DNA of 64,000 bases from Zavarzinia compransoris (GTDB taxonomy: Bacteria > Pseudomonadota > Alphaproteobacteria > Zavarziniales > Zavarziniaceae), in assembly GCF_003173055.1 (NCBI RefSeq), contig NZ_QGLF01000003.1, positions 310,001 to 374,000 on the forward strand, written 5' to 3'. Below, piece by piece: positions 1-8,317 of the stretch. A model generated the notes under the pieces. The model did no database searches, was not told where the DNA came from, and worked only from the letters and a program-made list of their open reading frames with translations. The translations under genes were made by a program, and so were the position numbers. Positions within the stretch are counted from its first letter, which is position 1. Each line of letters opens with the position of its first letter.

Positions 1-143
1 CGGGCGGCCTCGATGAAGACCTTCAGGTTCTCGCGCGCCTTGGCCTGGCCGATGAATTCGTCCAGCCGGGCGGGGCGCAGGCTGGCTTCGAGGATATCCT
101 CCTCGCGCCGCACGCCGGATACCACCCGCTGCTCGCCGGTCAT
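1..143 (-). CDS. ruvB: RuvB, Holliday junction DNA helicase (5' fragment)
   Basis: This is the N-terminal 47 codons of RuvB, the AAA+ hexameric motor that drives branch migration of Holliday junctions together with RuvA. The reading frame begins at an ATG (complement 141-143) and runs off the left edge of the window. It encodes the conserved N-terminal stretch with [12 protein letters not shown] followed by [13 protein letters not shown], diagnostic of RuvB. The start overlaps the ruvA stop by 4 bases (ATGA), so the two genes are translationally coupled. The Walker motifs lie outside the window. Confidence 0.95.
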   Translation of the reverse strand, partial: MTGEQRVVSGVRREEDILEASLRPARLDEFIGQAKARENLKVFIEAA

Positions 144-760
144 TTCGCCAGTTCCTTAAGGCCGCCGCGGATCAGGGCGCCAAGCTCGGGCGCCGGGCCC
201 AGCTTCGACAGGGCGGCGGTCACCGCCACCGACGCCTCCACCGGCTTGTAACCGAGATTGACCAGGGCGGAAACCGCTTCCGCCACCGGACCGGTGCCAC
301 CGGCCGGTTTGGCATCGGAAGGCGCGGGCCCGGCGGCGACGAAGCCGGTGCCCGCGCCCGCGGGCACCCGGTCCTTCAATTCGGTGACGAGGCGCAGCGC
401 CAGCTTCGGCCCGACGCCGGAGGCGCGGCCGAGCGCCGCCTTGTCGCCCAGGGTCACGGCGCGGGTCAATTCGTCGGGCGCCAGCGTGTCGAGGATGGCC
501 AGCGCCACCTTGGCCCCCACCCCCTGCACGGTTTGGAGGACGCGGAACCAATCCCGTTCCGCCTTGTCGAGAAAGCCGAACAGGCGGATCGAATCCTCGC
601 GCATCACGGTCTCGACCACCAGGGCGACGGCCTCGCCCGGGGCGGGCAGGCGGCGCAGGGTGCGGGCGGAACAGGTGGCGACATAGCCGACGCCGCCGCA
701 ATCGACCATGGCCCAGTCCTCGCCCGTCTCGTCCAGCCGGCCGGACAGCTTGCCGATCAT
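140..760 (-). CDS. ruvA: RuvA, Holliday junction-binding subunit
   Basis: RuvA (206 aa) binds four-way junctions as a tetramer and loads RuvB. The N-terminal OB-fold begins [20 protein letters not shown]. The central helix-hairpin-helix region carries [16 protein letters not shown] (about residues 78-93) and [18 protein letters not shown]. The C-terminal RuvB-interacting domain ([16 protein letters not shown]) follows a Gly/Ala/Pro-rich linker. Length fits the family. It sits between ruvC, with which it overlaps by 4 bases, and ruvB, in a yebC-ruvC-ruvA-ruvB operon read leftward. Confidence 0.97.
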   Translation of the reverse strand: MIGKLSGRLDETGEDWAMVDCGGVGYVATCSARTLRRLPAPGEAVALVVETVMREDSIRLFGFLDKAERDWFRVLQTVQGVGAKVALAILDTLAPDELTRAVTLGDKAALGRASGVGPKLALRLVTELKDRVPAGAGTGFVAAGPAPSDAKPAGGTGPVAEAVSALVNLGYKPVEASVAVTAALSKLGPAPELGALIRGGLKELAK

Positions 761-1272
761 CGGGGTCCCCCGGCGGCAAGGGTGGCGCGGGCCAGGCTCC
801 GCTCGCTCTGGGCGTGGTGGGCGTGGCAGATGGCGACGGCCAGCGCATCGGCCGCGTCGGGCCCGGTCACGGTGACGGTCGGCAGCAGGACCTTCACCAT
901 GTGGTGGATCTGCGCCTTGTCGGCATGGCCGGCGCCGACCACCGATTTCTTGATGTGGTTCGGGGTATATTCGGCAACCGGAATCCCGGCCAGCGCCGGG
1001 GCCAGCAGGACGACGCCGCGCACCTGACCCAGTTTCAGGGTCGAGGTCGGGTTCTTGTTGACGAAGGTTTCCTCGACCGCCGCCGCATCCGGGGCATAGC
1101 GGGCGATGATCTCCTGCACGCCCTCGAAGATCTGGCGCAGGCGGGTGGCGAGGTCGTCGCCGGCATCCGAGGTCACGGTGCCGTTGGCGACCGGGGTCAG
1201 GCGGGAGCCGACGGCCTCGATCACGCCCCAGCCGGTGCGCTGAAGTCCGGGATCGAGGCCGATCAGTCTCAT
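757..1272 (-). CDS. ruvC: RuvC, Holliday junction resolvase
   Basis: RuvC (171 aa) is the RNase H-fold endonuclease that cuts Holliday junctions symmetrically. The catalytic acidic residues are visible: Asp7 in MRLIGLDPG, Glu67 in [13 protein letters not shown], and Asp139 with Asp142 in the [15 protein letters not shown] helix. The start was set at the ATG directly before RLIGLDPG (complement 1270-1272). The frame is open further upstream, but that would overlap yebC and add 26 unconserved residues. The gene begins 7 bases after the yebC stop and overlaps ruvA at its end. Confidence 0.96.
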   Translation of the reverse strand: MRLIGLDPGLQRTGWGVIEAVGSRLTPVANGTVTSDAGDDLATRLRQIFEGVQEIIARYAPDAAAVEETFVNKNPTSTLKLGQVRGVVLLAPALAGIPVAEYTPNHIKKSVVGAGHADKAQIHHMVKVLLPTVTVTGPDAADALAVAICHAHHAQSERSLARATLAAGGPR

Positions 1273-1279
1273 CGCCGCA

Positions 1280-2026
1280 TCAGGCCGACAGTTTCGCCAT
1301 GATCTCGTCCGACACCTCGAAGTTCGAATAGACGTTCTGCACGTCGTCATTGTCGTCGAGGGCGTCGATCATCTTCAGCAGGCTGCGGGCGGTGTCCTCG
1401 TCCACGGCCGAGGTCACGCCCGGCTTGAACACCAGCTTGGCGCCCGAGGCGGCGCCGAACTTCTCTTCCAGCGCATCGCGGACGGCGCCCAGGTCGTCGA
1501 TCGAGGTGGTGATCTCGTGGCCGTCCTCGGTGGAGATGCAATCCTCGGCGCCGGCCTCGATCGCCGCTTCCAGCATGGCGTCGGCGCCCGCCGCCTCGGC
1601 CGGATAGGTGATCTGGCCGATGCGGTTGAACATATGGGCGACCGAACCGGTCGAGCCCAGGTTGCCGCCGAACTTGGTGAAGATCGAGCGCACTTCCGAT
1701 GCGGTGCGGTTGCGGTTGTCGGTCAGGCCCTCGACCACCACGGCGATGCCGGCGGGGCCATAGCCCTCGTAGCGGACTTCCTCGTAATTGTCGCCGTCGC
1801 CGCCGGCCGCCTTCTTGATCGCGCGGTCGATATTGTCCTTCGGCATGTTTTCCGCCCGCGCCGCCAGGATGGCCGCCCGCAGGCGCGGGTTCATGTTGGG
1901 GTCGGGCAGGCCCATCTTGGCCGCCACGGTGATTTCGCGCGCGAGTTTCGAGAAGATCTTCGACCGCTTGGCGTCCTGCGCGCCCTTGCGGTGCATGATG
2001 TTCTTGAACTGTGAATGACCTGCCAT
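1280..2026 (-). CDS. yebC: YebC/PmpR family protein (TACO1-like)
   Basis: This is a 248-aa member of the YebC family. Homologues act as DNA-binding regulators or, as now shown for several, as ribosome-associated translation factors acting at difficult sequences. The start [20 protein letters not shown] and the downstream [17 protein letters not shown] are signature sequences. The middle part [20 protein letters not shown] is also typical. It heads the ruvCAB operon, a common alphaproteobacterial arrangement. A GGAG ribosome-binding site precedes the ATG. Which of the two proposed activities applies here cannot be told from sequence. Confidence 0.95.
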   Translation of the reverse strand: MAGHSQFKNIMHRKGAQDAKRSKIFSKLAREITVAAKMGLPDPNMNPRLRAAILAARAENMPKDNIDRAIKKAAGGDGDNYEEVRYEGYGPAGIAVVVEGLTDNRNRTASEVRSIFTKFGGNLGSTGSVAHMFNRIGQITYPAEAAGADAMLEAAIEAGAEDCISTEDGHEITTSIDDLGAVRDALEEKFGAASGAKLVFKPGVTSAVDEDTARSLLKMIDALDDNDDVQNVYSNFEVSDEIMAKLSA

Positions 2027-2131
2027 GTTCCCTACTCCAGGGGCCGGCGAAACCGTAGCCCTGACCTGATTTGCGAAAGCGTCGGGGTGATGAATACCAT
2101 ATCTGGTGGCGGACGTCAGTCCGGAGGCCCC

Positions 2132-2947
2132 TCAGTCCGGAGGCCACTGGGGTTTGAGGCGCCCGCCGACGCGGATCGGCTCGATCCTGAGCGCAAGGCC
2201 GGTGCGGTCGTCGGTCTCGACCAGCAGGCCGCAGACCGTGGCTTCGCCCGCCGCCGGCTCGAAGCGGCCGCCCGGCAGTTTCCGGACGAAGCGGTTGACC
2301 GGCTCCGCCTTCTGCATGCCGATGACGCTGTCGTAGTCGCCGCACATGCCGGCATCGGTCTGATAGGCGGTGCCGCCGGGCAGGACCTGGGCATCCGCGG
2401 TCGGGATATGGGAATGGGTGCCGACGACCAGCGACACGCGGCCGTCGCAGAAATGGCCCATGGCCATTTTCTCCGACGTCGCCTCGGCATGGACGTCGAT
2501 GATGGCGGCGGCGATGGTGGCGCCCAGGCGCACCTTGTTCAATTCCGCCTCGACCGCGGCGAAGGGATCGTCCAGGGGATCCATGAAGATCCGGCCCATG
2601 ACGTTGACCACCAGCACCTTCTTGCCCGTCCGGGTCTCGAACACGCCGGCGCCCCGGCCCGGCGTGGTCGGGGGATAGTTGCGCGGGCGCAGCAGGCGGG
2701 GGTCGCTGCCGATATAGGACAGGGTTTCCTTCTGGTCGAAGGCATGGTTTCCGGTCGAGATGACGTCGACGCCAAGGGCGTAGAATTCCTTGGCGATCTG
2801 CGCGGTGATGCCGAAGCCGCCGGCGGCGTTCTCGCCGTTGACGACGACGAAGTCCGGCTTCAGCCGTGCGCCGATTTCCGGCAGGTGGCGGGCCAGCCCG
2901 TCGCGCCCGGCCCGGCCGACGACATCACCGAAGAACAGCAGCCTCAT
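2132..2947 (-). CDS. YmdB-family metallophosphoesterase
   Basis: A 271-aa protein of the TIGR00282/YmdB metallophosphoesterase family, related to Bacillus YmdB, a cyclic-nucleotide phosphodiesterase. Metal-binding motifs are present: GDVVGRAGR (Asp8), VNGEN (Glu39, Asn40), STGNHAFDQ (Asn67, His68), DVHAEATSEK and GTHSHIPTAD. Length fits the family. Its ATG overlaps the stop of the upstream 5-formyl-THF cyclo-ligase gene by 4 bases, so the two are co-transcribed. The physiological substrate in this lineage is not established. Confidence 0.93.
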   Translation of the reverse strand: MRLLFFGDVVGRAGRDGLARHLPEIGARLKPDFVVVNGENAAGGFGITAQIAKEFYALGVDVISTGNHAFDQKETLSYIGSDPRLLRPRNYPPTTPGRGAGVFETRTGKKVLVVNVMGRIFMDPLDDPFAAVEAELNKVRLGATIAAAIIDVHAEATSEKMAMGHFCDGRVSLVVGTHSHIPTADAQVLPGGTAYQTDAGMCGDYDSVIGMQKAEPVNRFVRKLPGGRFEPAAGEATVCGLLVETDDRTGLALRIEPIRVGGRLKPQWPPD

Positions 2948-3519
2948 GCATGGATTCCGATCGTTTCCCGCTCGGTCACGATCCAGTCGAGGTCTGCATC
3001 ATTGGCCGCGCGCGGCACGGATGCCACTTCCTGGACCGAAAAAGCAAGCCCGATGGTGAAAAGATCCGGTTTTGCCGCCCGCAGCAGGGGCAGGGTGCGG
3101 TCGTAGAAGCCGCCGCCCTGGCCAAGCCGGCCGCCCCGGCGGTCGAAGCCGACCAGGGGCACCAGCACCACGTCCGGCAACAGTTCGGCGCCGCCCGCCG
3201 GCACCGGAATGTCGAATTCCCCGGCTTCCAGCGCCAGCCCCTCGGCCCAGCCGCGGAACACCAGGGGGCGCCCGGGGGCGACCACCACCGGCAGGCACAG
3301 GTCGTGGCCCCGGGCCGCCAGCCGGCGCAGGCCGGGCAGGGGGTCGATCTCGCTGCCATGGGCGACATAGCCGGCGATCCACGCCGCGGTGGGCAGGGGC
3401 AGGCGTTCGAGCCGGTCCGCCAGCCGCTGGGCGGCTTCCGGCCCGGCCGCCGCCTGGGCAGCCTTGCGGCGCTCGCGCAGGGTCTTGCGCAGGCGGGCCT
3501 TCTCGTCGTCGATGTCCAT
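2944..3519 (-). CDS. ygfA: 5-formyltetrahydrofolate cyclo-ligase
   Basis: This 191-aa enzyme uses ATP to convert 5-formyl-THF to 5,10-methenyl-THF, recovering a storage or inhibitory folate. The C-terminal motif GQGGGFYDRTLP (about residues 139-150) matches the family's GxGxGYYDR nucleotide/folate loop, and the basic N-terminal helix KARLRKTLRERRKA is typical. The ATG at 3519 is chosen because upstream codons would run into the 6S RNA region. A 6S RNA gene lies immediately upstream on the same strand, the classic ssrS-ygfA pairing of proteobacteria. Confidence 0.93.
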   Translation of the reverse strand: MDIDDEKARLRKTLRERRKAAQAAAGPEAAQRLADRLERLPLPTAAWIAGYVAHGSEIDPLPGLRRLAARGHDLCLPVVVAPGRPLVFRGWAEGLALEAGEFDIPVPAGGAELLPDVVLVPLVGFDRRGGRLGQGGGFYDRTLPLLRAAKPDLFTIGLAFSVQEVASVPRAANDADLDWIVTERETIGIHA

Positions 3520-3564
3520 GAGCCCGTCGTCTTGTCGTTCAGGGTATTGGCGCAGGGCGATAGG

Positions 3565-3730
3565 CGTGGCGGGACCACCGAAGCCGCTGGCGTTCCGATC
3601 CTCTGTGGCCTGCGTCAGCAGGTGGGCGCCATGTTTCCGGACCACGGTCCGGAAAGGGACAGCTCCCAAGAGTTCGGGTATTGGCCCCAGGGATTGCAGT
3701 GCCTGGCGCACCCAGCAGTACCCGCCACAA
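3565..3730 (-). ncRNA. ssrS: 6S RNA (ssrS)
   Basis: Candidate 6S RNA, the global regulator that mimics an open promoter and sequesters RNA polymerase. Position is the main argument: it lies directly upstream of ygfA, with zapA nearby, as in other proteobacteria. Structure supports it. A closing stem pairs complement 3721-3728 (GTGGCGGG) with 3566-3573 (CCCGCCAC). The apical arm is a perfect 10-bp hairpin (TTTCCGGACC/GGTCCGGAAA) around 3632-3654. The stretch ATGGCGCCCACCTG after it resembles alphaproteobacterial 6S sequences I know. Ends are estimates. Confidence 0.8.
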
Positions 3731-3853
3731 TTCCTATGTAGGGTGTCGATGGCCGCTTGTCCAAGGATTCATGCGGCTGGCGCCGGGGCCGCGACGTGCT
3801 AGCCTGCACGAAAAGGTGAAAACCATGGGGGCAAGACCGGGGAGGAGGCGCGC

Positions 3854-4456
3854 ATGCGGCAGTCCTTGAACATTGTCCGACCCTTGAACATTGTCCAACT
3901 GGCGGTGGCAGCCCTCGTCCTGGGGGCGGTGCCGGCCCGGGCGGGCGATCTCTATCGCATCCAGCCGGGCACCACGACCATCGCCTTCGCCGTCGATGCC
4001 ATGGGCCTGTTCGAGACCACGGGCGAATTCGAGGCCTTCGAGGGCAATCTCCTGCTCGACCTCAAGGAGCCGGAGCGCAGCCGGGTCGAGGTCCGGGTCG
4101 ACACGACCTCGGTCGCGACCGATTCCAGCTATGCCGGCGAGCGCCTGCGCTCGGCCGATTATTTCGACGTCGAGCGCTATCCGGTGATGCGCTTCCGGGC
4201 CAATGCGGTCACCCCGCTCGATGCCGGCCGGGTGGCGATCACCGGCGACCTGACCATCCGCGACGTCACCCGGCCGCAGACCCTGGAAGCCAGCCTGACC
4301 GACCGGCGCTTCGATCCCGCCGCCGGGGCCGAAGTCGCCAATTTCACCGTGACCGGCAAGGTCGACCGCGCCGCCTTCGGCATGGTCGCGGACCAGGGGC
4401 TGGTCTCGGACGACGTCGCCCTTTCCATCCGCGCCCATATCCGCCTGGCGCAATAG
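3854..4456 (+). CDS. YceI-family periplasmic lipid-binding protein
   Basis: A 200-aa exported protein of the YceI family, lipocalin-like barrels that bind isoprenoid or other long lipids. It has an N-terminal signal sequence ending near PARAG (about residues 30-35). Family features include YRIQPGTTTIAFAVD, the motif RVDTTSVATDSSYAGERLRS and YFDVERYPVMRFRA. A strong GGAGGAGG ribosome-binding site lies 5 bases before the ATG. The first codons contain a perfect 15-bp direct repeat (18-bp period) that duplicates the peptide LNIV in front of the hydrophobic core. It stands alone on the plus strand between minus-strand genes. Confidence 0.92.
   Translation: MRQSLNIVRPLNIVQLAVAALVLGAVPARAGDLYRIQPGTTTIAFAVDAMGLFETTGEFEAFEGNLLLDLKEPERSRVEVRVDTTSVATDSSYAGERLRSADYFDVERYPVMRFRANAVTPLDAGRVAITGDLTIRDVTRPQTLEASLTDRRFDPAAGAEVANFTVTGKVDRAAFGMVADQGLVSDDVALSIRAHIRLAQ
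3864..3896 (+). repeat. 15-bp direct repeat inside the yceI signal-peptide codons
   Basis: CCTTGAACATTGTCC occurs twice, at 3864-3878 and 3882-3896, with an 18-bp period (6 codons). The translation is S-L-N-I-V-R-P-L-N-I-V-Q. It looks like a recent in-frame duplication just after the start codon. Confidence 0.85.
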
Positions 4457-4462
4457 TCCCGC

Positions 4463-4987
4463 TCAGGCGCCCGGGCCGTCGTAGAAGCTGAAGTCGACGA
4501 AGCCCAGCCGCTCGCGCAGGGCGGCGGGGGCATCGGTCGCCTTTTCCACGAAATTGCGGAAAGTGCGGCCGTTCATCACCTGGAGGCAGCGGTTCAGCGC
4601 CTGGATCGTATACCAGCCGCCGGTTTTCTTGGCCTGGGGCTTGCCCCAGCCGATGGGGGCGCGGTTGACGATGCCATCGACCGTCAGCGGGCCCAGGCTG
4701 CGCTGGTTGGCCACGCTCTGGAACGCCTTGATCCAGTCCGATGTGCGCGAGGTGAACTTGCCGTCGACGGGATAGATCCCGTCCCCGCCCTTGCCGCCCG
4801 CGGTCGGCCCGATCAGGACCGAGCCGCCGATCGGATTGGGGTTGCTGCCCATCCAGCATGGGCCCGTGCTCACGCAGATCGTGAACAGCATGTATTGCAC
4901 CAGCATCACGTCCGTATCGACGTTGGGCTTGCCCGGCCCGACGGCATATTGGACGTTGTAGAAAGGCGCGATTGCGATGGCCATCAT
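4463..4987 (-). CDS. Putative peptidoglycan-binding-domain-like protein
   Basis: A 174-aa protein that I recognise only loosely. Two segments resemble halves of the PG-binding domain 1 fold, with its VDG...AVxxFQ pattern: PVDGKFTSRTSDWIKAFQ (about residues 70-87) and GPLTVDGIVN followed by YTIQALNRCLQVM. No signal peptide is evident, which is odd for a wall-binding protein. The N-terminus has a hydrophobic Cys-containing patch (MLVQYMLFTICVSTGPCWMG). The start is the first of two adjacent ATGs, preceded by a GGGGGAA stretch. It is convergent with yceI and lies 3' of zapA. The function is unknown. Confidence 0.6.
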   Translation of the reverse strand: MMAIAIAPFYNVQYAVGPGKPNVDTDVMLVQYMLFTICVSTGPCWMGSNPNPIGGSVLIGPTAGGKGGDGIYPVDGKFTSRTSDWIKAFQSVANQRSLGPLTVDGIVNRAPIGWGKPQAKKTGGWYTIQALNRCLQVMNGRTFRNFVEKATDAPAALRERLGFVDFSFYDGPGA

Positions 4988-5060
4988 GTTCCCCCGGGGG
5001 GCGCCGCCTTCAACCCGCCGAAGGCACCAGGCCGCCCGCCTTCCAGGAAACACCGAAGTA

Positions 5061-5083
5061 CCGCCGCCGCACAGGGGCGGCGG
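5061..5083 (-). terminator. GC-rich hairpin after zapA
   Basis: A perfect 8-bp stem, CCGCCGCC/GGCGGCGG (5061-5068 with 5076-5083) and a 7-base loop, lies 27 bases past the zapA stop. There is no strong T tract, so intrinsic termination is only likely. Confidence 0.5.
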
Positions 5084-5109
5084 TCACAAATCGGGCGGAA
5101 AACCGGGGA

Positions 5110-5484
5110 TCAGGCCGGCTCGAAGCGGGCGACCAGCTGCTCGACGCGGGCGGCGGCCTTTTCCAGACCCTGGGCGGCGCGCAATTCGACATGGGCGGCC
5201 CGGCTGCCGGCTTCGGCATGGAGGCGGGACACTTCGGCGCGCAGCTGTTCGAGTTCGGCGTGCATCGCCTCCATCTCGTTCAGCCGGTCCGACAGGTCGT
5301 CGGCGGCCAGCAGGCCGACCAGCAGCAGCACCTGGGCCTCGGGCACCGAGGCGTTCGGCGGCAGGTTCAGGCTGTCGGCCTTGGCCTGCAGGTATTCGGC
5401 GAGTTCGGCGATCTTGTCCTCGTCACCGGCCTGACAGGCGACGCGGTAGTCGCGCCCGTTCACCCGGACCGTGGTCTGGCGCAT
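5110..5484 (-). CDS. zapA: ZapA, FtsZ-associated cell division protein
   Basis: ZapA (124 aa from this start) binds and bundles FtsZ filaments at the Z-ring. The N-terminal globular head has the family pattern TTVRVNGRDYRVACQAGDE, then AELAEYLQAKADSL, followed by a long coiled coil (LNEMEAMHAELEQLRAEVSRLH). The ATG at 5484 has GTGAGG upstream. A GTG at 5496 overlaps the stop of the upstream gene (GTGA) and would add four residues, so the exact start is uncertain. It is co-transcribed with the upstream coiled-coil gene. Confidence 0.9.
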   Translation of the reverse strand: MRQTTVRVNGRDYRVACQAGDEDKIAELAEYLQAKADSLNLPPNASVPEAQVLLLVGLLAADDLSDRLNEMEAMHAELEQLRAEVSRLHAEAGSRAAHVELRAAQGLEKAAARVEQLVARFEPA

Positions 5485-5492
5485 GGCGGGCC

Positions 5493-5978
5493 TCACTCAG
5501 CGATGGCGCGGTCGAGGCGGCCGATGGTCTGGTCCAGGCGCTTGGCCGCCGCGTCCTGGGCGTTTTCCAGGCGGAACAGGTCGGCCTGGCGCTGCGCGCT
5601 CTGCTGTTCGGCTTGGGCGAGGGCCTGGCGCAACTGGGCCATTTCCTTCCGCGCCGTGTCGAGTTCGCTCAGGGCTTCGTCGGCGAAAGCCTCGGCATCG
5701 GCGAGGCGGCGCTCGAGGTCGGGCGCGGCCGCGGCCGGGGTCTCGCGCAGCACCGCATTCTCGGCGGCAAGCTCGGCGATCCGGTTTTCCAGCTGGCGGT
5801 TGTCGGTGCGGACATCCTCCAGCGCCTGCGACAATTCGTCGACGTCGCGGTTCAGGCGATCGTATTCGTCGACCAATGTGGCATGCACGGTCTGATCGAC
5901 CCCGCCGCCGAAGGGCAGGGCGTCCAGGCGGTCGAGGGCGGCGGCGAGCCGGATTTCAGCGGCGGCGAGACGGTCCAT
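5493..5978 (-). CDS. Coiled-coil protein upstream of zapA (DUF4164-like)
   Basis: A 161-aa acidic protein that is almost entirely predicted coiled coil (heptad-rich DELSQALEDVRTDNRQLENR through DLERRLADAEAFADEALSEL). It ends KRLDQTIGRLDRAIAE. Alphaproteobacteria commonly encode such a protein immediately before zapA, annotated DUF4164. A role as a ZapB-like partner in Z-ring organisation is inference from position and shape. Its stop codon overlaps the zapA GTG. Upstream lie two perfect 11-bp direct repeats (5996-6021), possibly part of its control region. Confidence 0.75.
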   Translation of the reverse strand: MDRLAAAEIRLAAALDRLDALPFGGGVDQTVHATLVDEYDRLNRDVDELSQALEDVRTDNRQLENRIAELAAENAVLRETPAAAAPDLERRLADAEAFADEALSELDTARKEMAQLRQALAQAEQQSAQRQADLFRLENAQDAAAKRLDQTIGRLDRAIAE

Positions 5979-6283
5979 GGGCGGCCCCAGATCAGATGTG
6001 CGGCATCTATATGTGCGGCATGGCCGCGCGAATCATCCAACAGAATGTGCCTGCGGGCTTTCGCGGTCAATCGCCGCCAGCGGATTTCCGGGATCTTGCG
6101 GCCATGTTTCCGGCGCCGCGGGCCGGGGGCGCCGGCGCCGGCCATCGTCCGCGAAATGACTGCACCGCGGCCATGGCAGTTGACATGCACAGGACGGTCT
6201 GCAATGCAACGCCCGCAAAGGCCGCGGCGAGTTCCCGCCGCCGGCTTCCCCTGGCGTATACCGCTTAGCACCGGGCGATTTCC
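5979..6283. other. Divergent intergenic region between the zapA operon and tkt
   Basis: These 305 bases separate two divergent operons and must hold both promoters. It contains the 11-bp direct repeat at 5996-6021, GC-rich inverted-repeat-like sequence near 6110-6145, and a TTGACA hexamer at about 6179 on the plus strand, without a good -10 at standard spacing. I see no gene or recognisable structured RNA. Confidence 0.6.
5996..6021. repeat. Two 11-bp direct repeats ATGTGCGGCAT
   Basis: ATGTGCGGCAT is at 5996-6006 and again at 6011-6021, a 15-bp period with CTAT between them. It lies 18-43 bases upstream of the zapA-operon start codon, so it overlaps the likely promoter or leader. It may be a protein-binding site. 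Confidence 0.7.
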
Positions 6284-8305
6284 ATGACCGAGACGACCTC
6301 CCCCCTCGCGACGACGGCGCCGGCCGCTCGGGATCTGGCCAATGCCATTCGCGCCCTGGCGATGGATGCGGTCGAGGCCGCGAAGTCGGGGCATCCCGGC
6401 ATGCCCATGGGCATGGCCGATGCCGCCACCGCACTCTTTACCGAGCATCTGCGCTACGATCCGGCCAATCCGGCCTGGCCCGACCGGGACCGTTTCATCC
6501 TGTCCGCCGGCCACGGCTCGATGCTGCTCTATGCGCTGCTCTATCTGACCGGCTATCCGGACATCGATCTCGACGAGATCAAGAAGTTCCGCCAGCTCGG
6601 CGCCCGCACCGCCGGCCACCCGGAATACGGCCATGCCGCTGGCATCGAGACGACGACCGGGCCCCTCGGCCAGGGTATTTCCAACGCGGTCGGCTTTGCC
6701 ATGGCGGAGGCGCATCTCCGCGCCCGCTTCGGCGAGGCGCTGGTCAACCATTTCACCTATGTGATCGCCGGCGACGGCTGCCTGATGGAAGGCGTCAGCC
6801 AGGAAGCGATCACGCTCGCCGGGCACCTGAAGCTGAACAAGCTGATCGTGCTCTGGGACGACAACCGGATCACCATCGACGGCGCCACCGATCTTTCCAC
6901 CTCGGAAGACGTGGGCCTGCGCTTCACGGCCGCCGGCTGGGCGGTCGATGCGGTCGACGGCCATGACGCGGCGGCGGTTTCGGCCGCGATCGCCCGCGCC
7001 AGGCTCGCCACCGACAGGCCGACCCTGATCGCCTGCCGCACCACCATCGGCTTCGGCGCGCCGACCAAGGCCGGCAAGTCGTCGGCCCACGGCAGCCCGC
7101 TCGGCGCCGCCGAGATCGAAGGCGCCCGCAAGGCGCTGGGCTGGCCCTACGGCCCGTTCGAGATCCCGGAGGCGATCCTCGACGCCTGGCGCGCCGCCGC
7201 CAAGGCCCGCGCCGCCGAGGGCAAGGCCTGGGGCGAGCGCTTCCTGGCCGCGCCCAAGGAATTGCAGGAAGAGTTCGAGAATGCCTTCTCGGGCTTCATC
7301 CCGGCCAAGCTGATCGCCGAGATCAATGCCTTCAAGGCGAAGATCTCGGCCGACAAACCCTCGGTCGCCACCCGCAAATCGTCGGAACTGGCGCTCGAAG
7401 TGATCAACAAGGCGGTGCCGACCACCATCGGCGGCTCGGCCGACCTGACCGGTTCGAACAATACCCTGACCAAGGGTCTCGGCACCTTCGCCCCCGGCTC
7501 CTACGAGGGCCGCTATGTCTATTGGGGCGTGCGCGAGCACGGCATGGCGGCGGCGATGAACGGCATGGCGCTGCATGGCGGCGTCATCCCCTATGGCGGC
7601 ACCTTCCTCGCCTTTGCCGATTATTGCCGGCCCTCGATCCGCCTGGCCGCCCTGATGGGCATCCGCTCGATCTTCGTCATGACCCATGACTCGATCGGCC
7701 TCGGCGAGGACGGTCCCACCCACCAGCCGGTGGAACAGATCGCCTCGCTGCGCGCCATTCCGGGCCTCAACGTCTTCCGTCCCTGCGATACGGTCGAGAC
7801 CGCGGAAGCCTGGGCGGTCGCGGTCGCTTCGCAGACCACGCCGTCGGTTCTCGCCCTGTCGCGGCAGAACCTGCCGACCCTGCGCGATGCCCATACGGAC
7901 GTGAACCTGACCGCCAAGGGCGCCTACGAACTGCTGCCGGCCGCGGGCGGCCTGGCCGAGGTCAGCCTCTTCGCCTCGGGGTCCGAGGTCGAAATCACCG
8001 TGAAGGCCCGCGACATACTGGCGCACGACGGCATCCGCGCCCGTGTCGTCTCGGTGCCCTGCATGGAGCTGTTCGCCGCGCAGGAGCAGGCCTATCAGGA
8101 GACCGTGGTGGGCAATGCGCCCTGCGTCGGCGTCGAGGCGGGCATCGCCATGGGCTGGGAACCGATCCTGGGGGTGCCGACTTATTTCGTCGGCATGGAC
8201 GGGTTCGGCGCCTCCGCGCCCGCGCCCGAGCTTTACAAGCATTTTGGCATCACCGCAGAGGCGGTGGCCGATGCGGCCAAGGCCGCGATCGGCAAAATTG
8301 GCTGA
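6284..8305 (+). CDS. tkt: Transketolase
   Basis: Transketolase (673 aa) is the thiamine-diphosphate enzyme that exchanges two-carbon units between pentose-, triose- and hexose-phosphates. The N-terminal ThDP domain contains [18 protein letters not shown] and the pyrophosphate/metal motif [13 protein letters not shown] (about residues 158-170). The middle Pyr domain has [19 protein letters not shown] with the catalytic Glu, then [17 protein letters not shown]. Length matches the bacterial family. It is the first gene of a tkt-gap-pgk run with 12 bases before gap. No prk or RuBisCO gene is present, so a pentose-phosphate/glycolytic role is likelier than a Calvin cycle. Confidence 0.97.
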   Translation: MTETTSPLATTAPAARDLANAIRALAMDAVEAAKSGHPGMPMGMADAATALFTEHLRYDPANPAWPDRDRFILSAGHGSMLLYALLYLTGYPDIDLDEIKKFRQLGARTAGHPEYGHAAGIETTTGPLGQGISNAVGFAMAEAHLRARFGEALVNHFTYVIAGDGCLMEGVSQEAITLAGHLKLNKLIVLWDDNRITIDGATDLSTSEDVGLRFTAAGWAVDAVDGHDAAAVSAAIARARLATDRPTLIACRTTIGFGAPTKAGKSSAHGSPLGAAEIEGARKALGWPYGPFEIPEAILDAWRAAAKARAAEGKAWGERFLAAPKELQEEFENAFSGFIPAKLIAEINAFKAKISADKPSVATRKSSELALEVINKAVPTTIGGSADLTGSNNTLTKGLGTFAPGSYEGRYVYWGVREHGMAAAMNGMALHGGVIPYGGTFLAFADYCRPSIRLAALMGIRSIFVMTHDSIGLGEDGPTHQPVEQIASLRAIPGLNVFRPCDTVETAEAWAVAVASQTTPSVLALSRQNLPTLRDAHTDVNLTAKGAYELLPAAGGLAEVSLFASGSEVEITVKARDILAHDGIRARVVSVPCMELFAAQEQAYQETVVGNAPCVGVEAGIAMGWEPILGVPTYFVGMDGFGASAPAPELYKHFGITAEAVADAAKAAIGKIG

Positions 8306-8317
8306 CAGGAGGATTGA

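Noticed and set aside
2116-2145. Direct repeat CAGTCCGGAGGCC, two copies
   Set aside because: It mostly lies in the last codons of the YmdB-type gene and adjoining bases and is short; no function is suggested.
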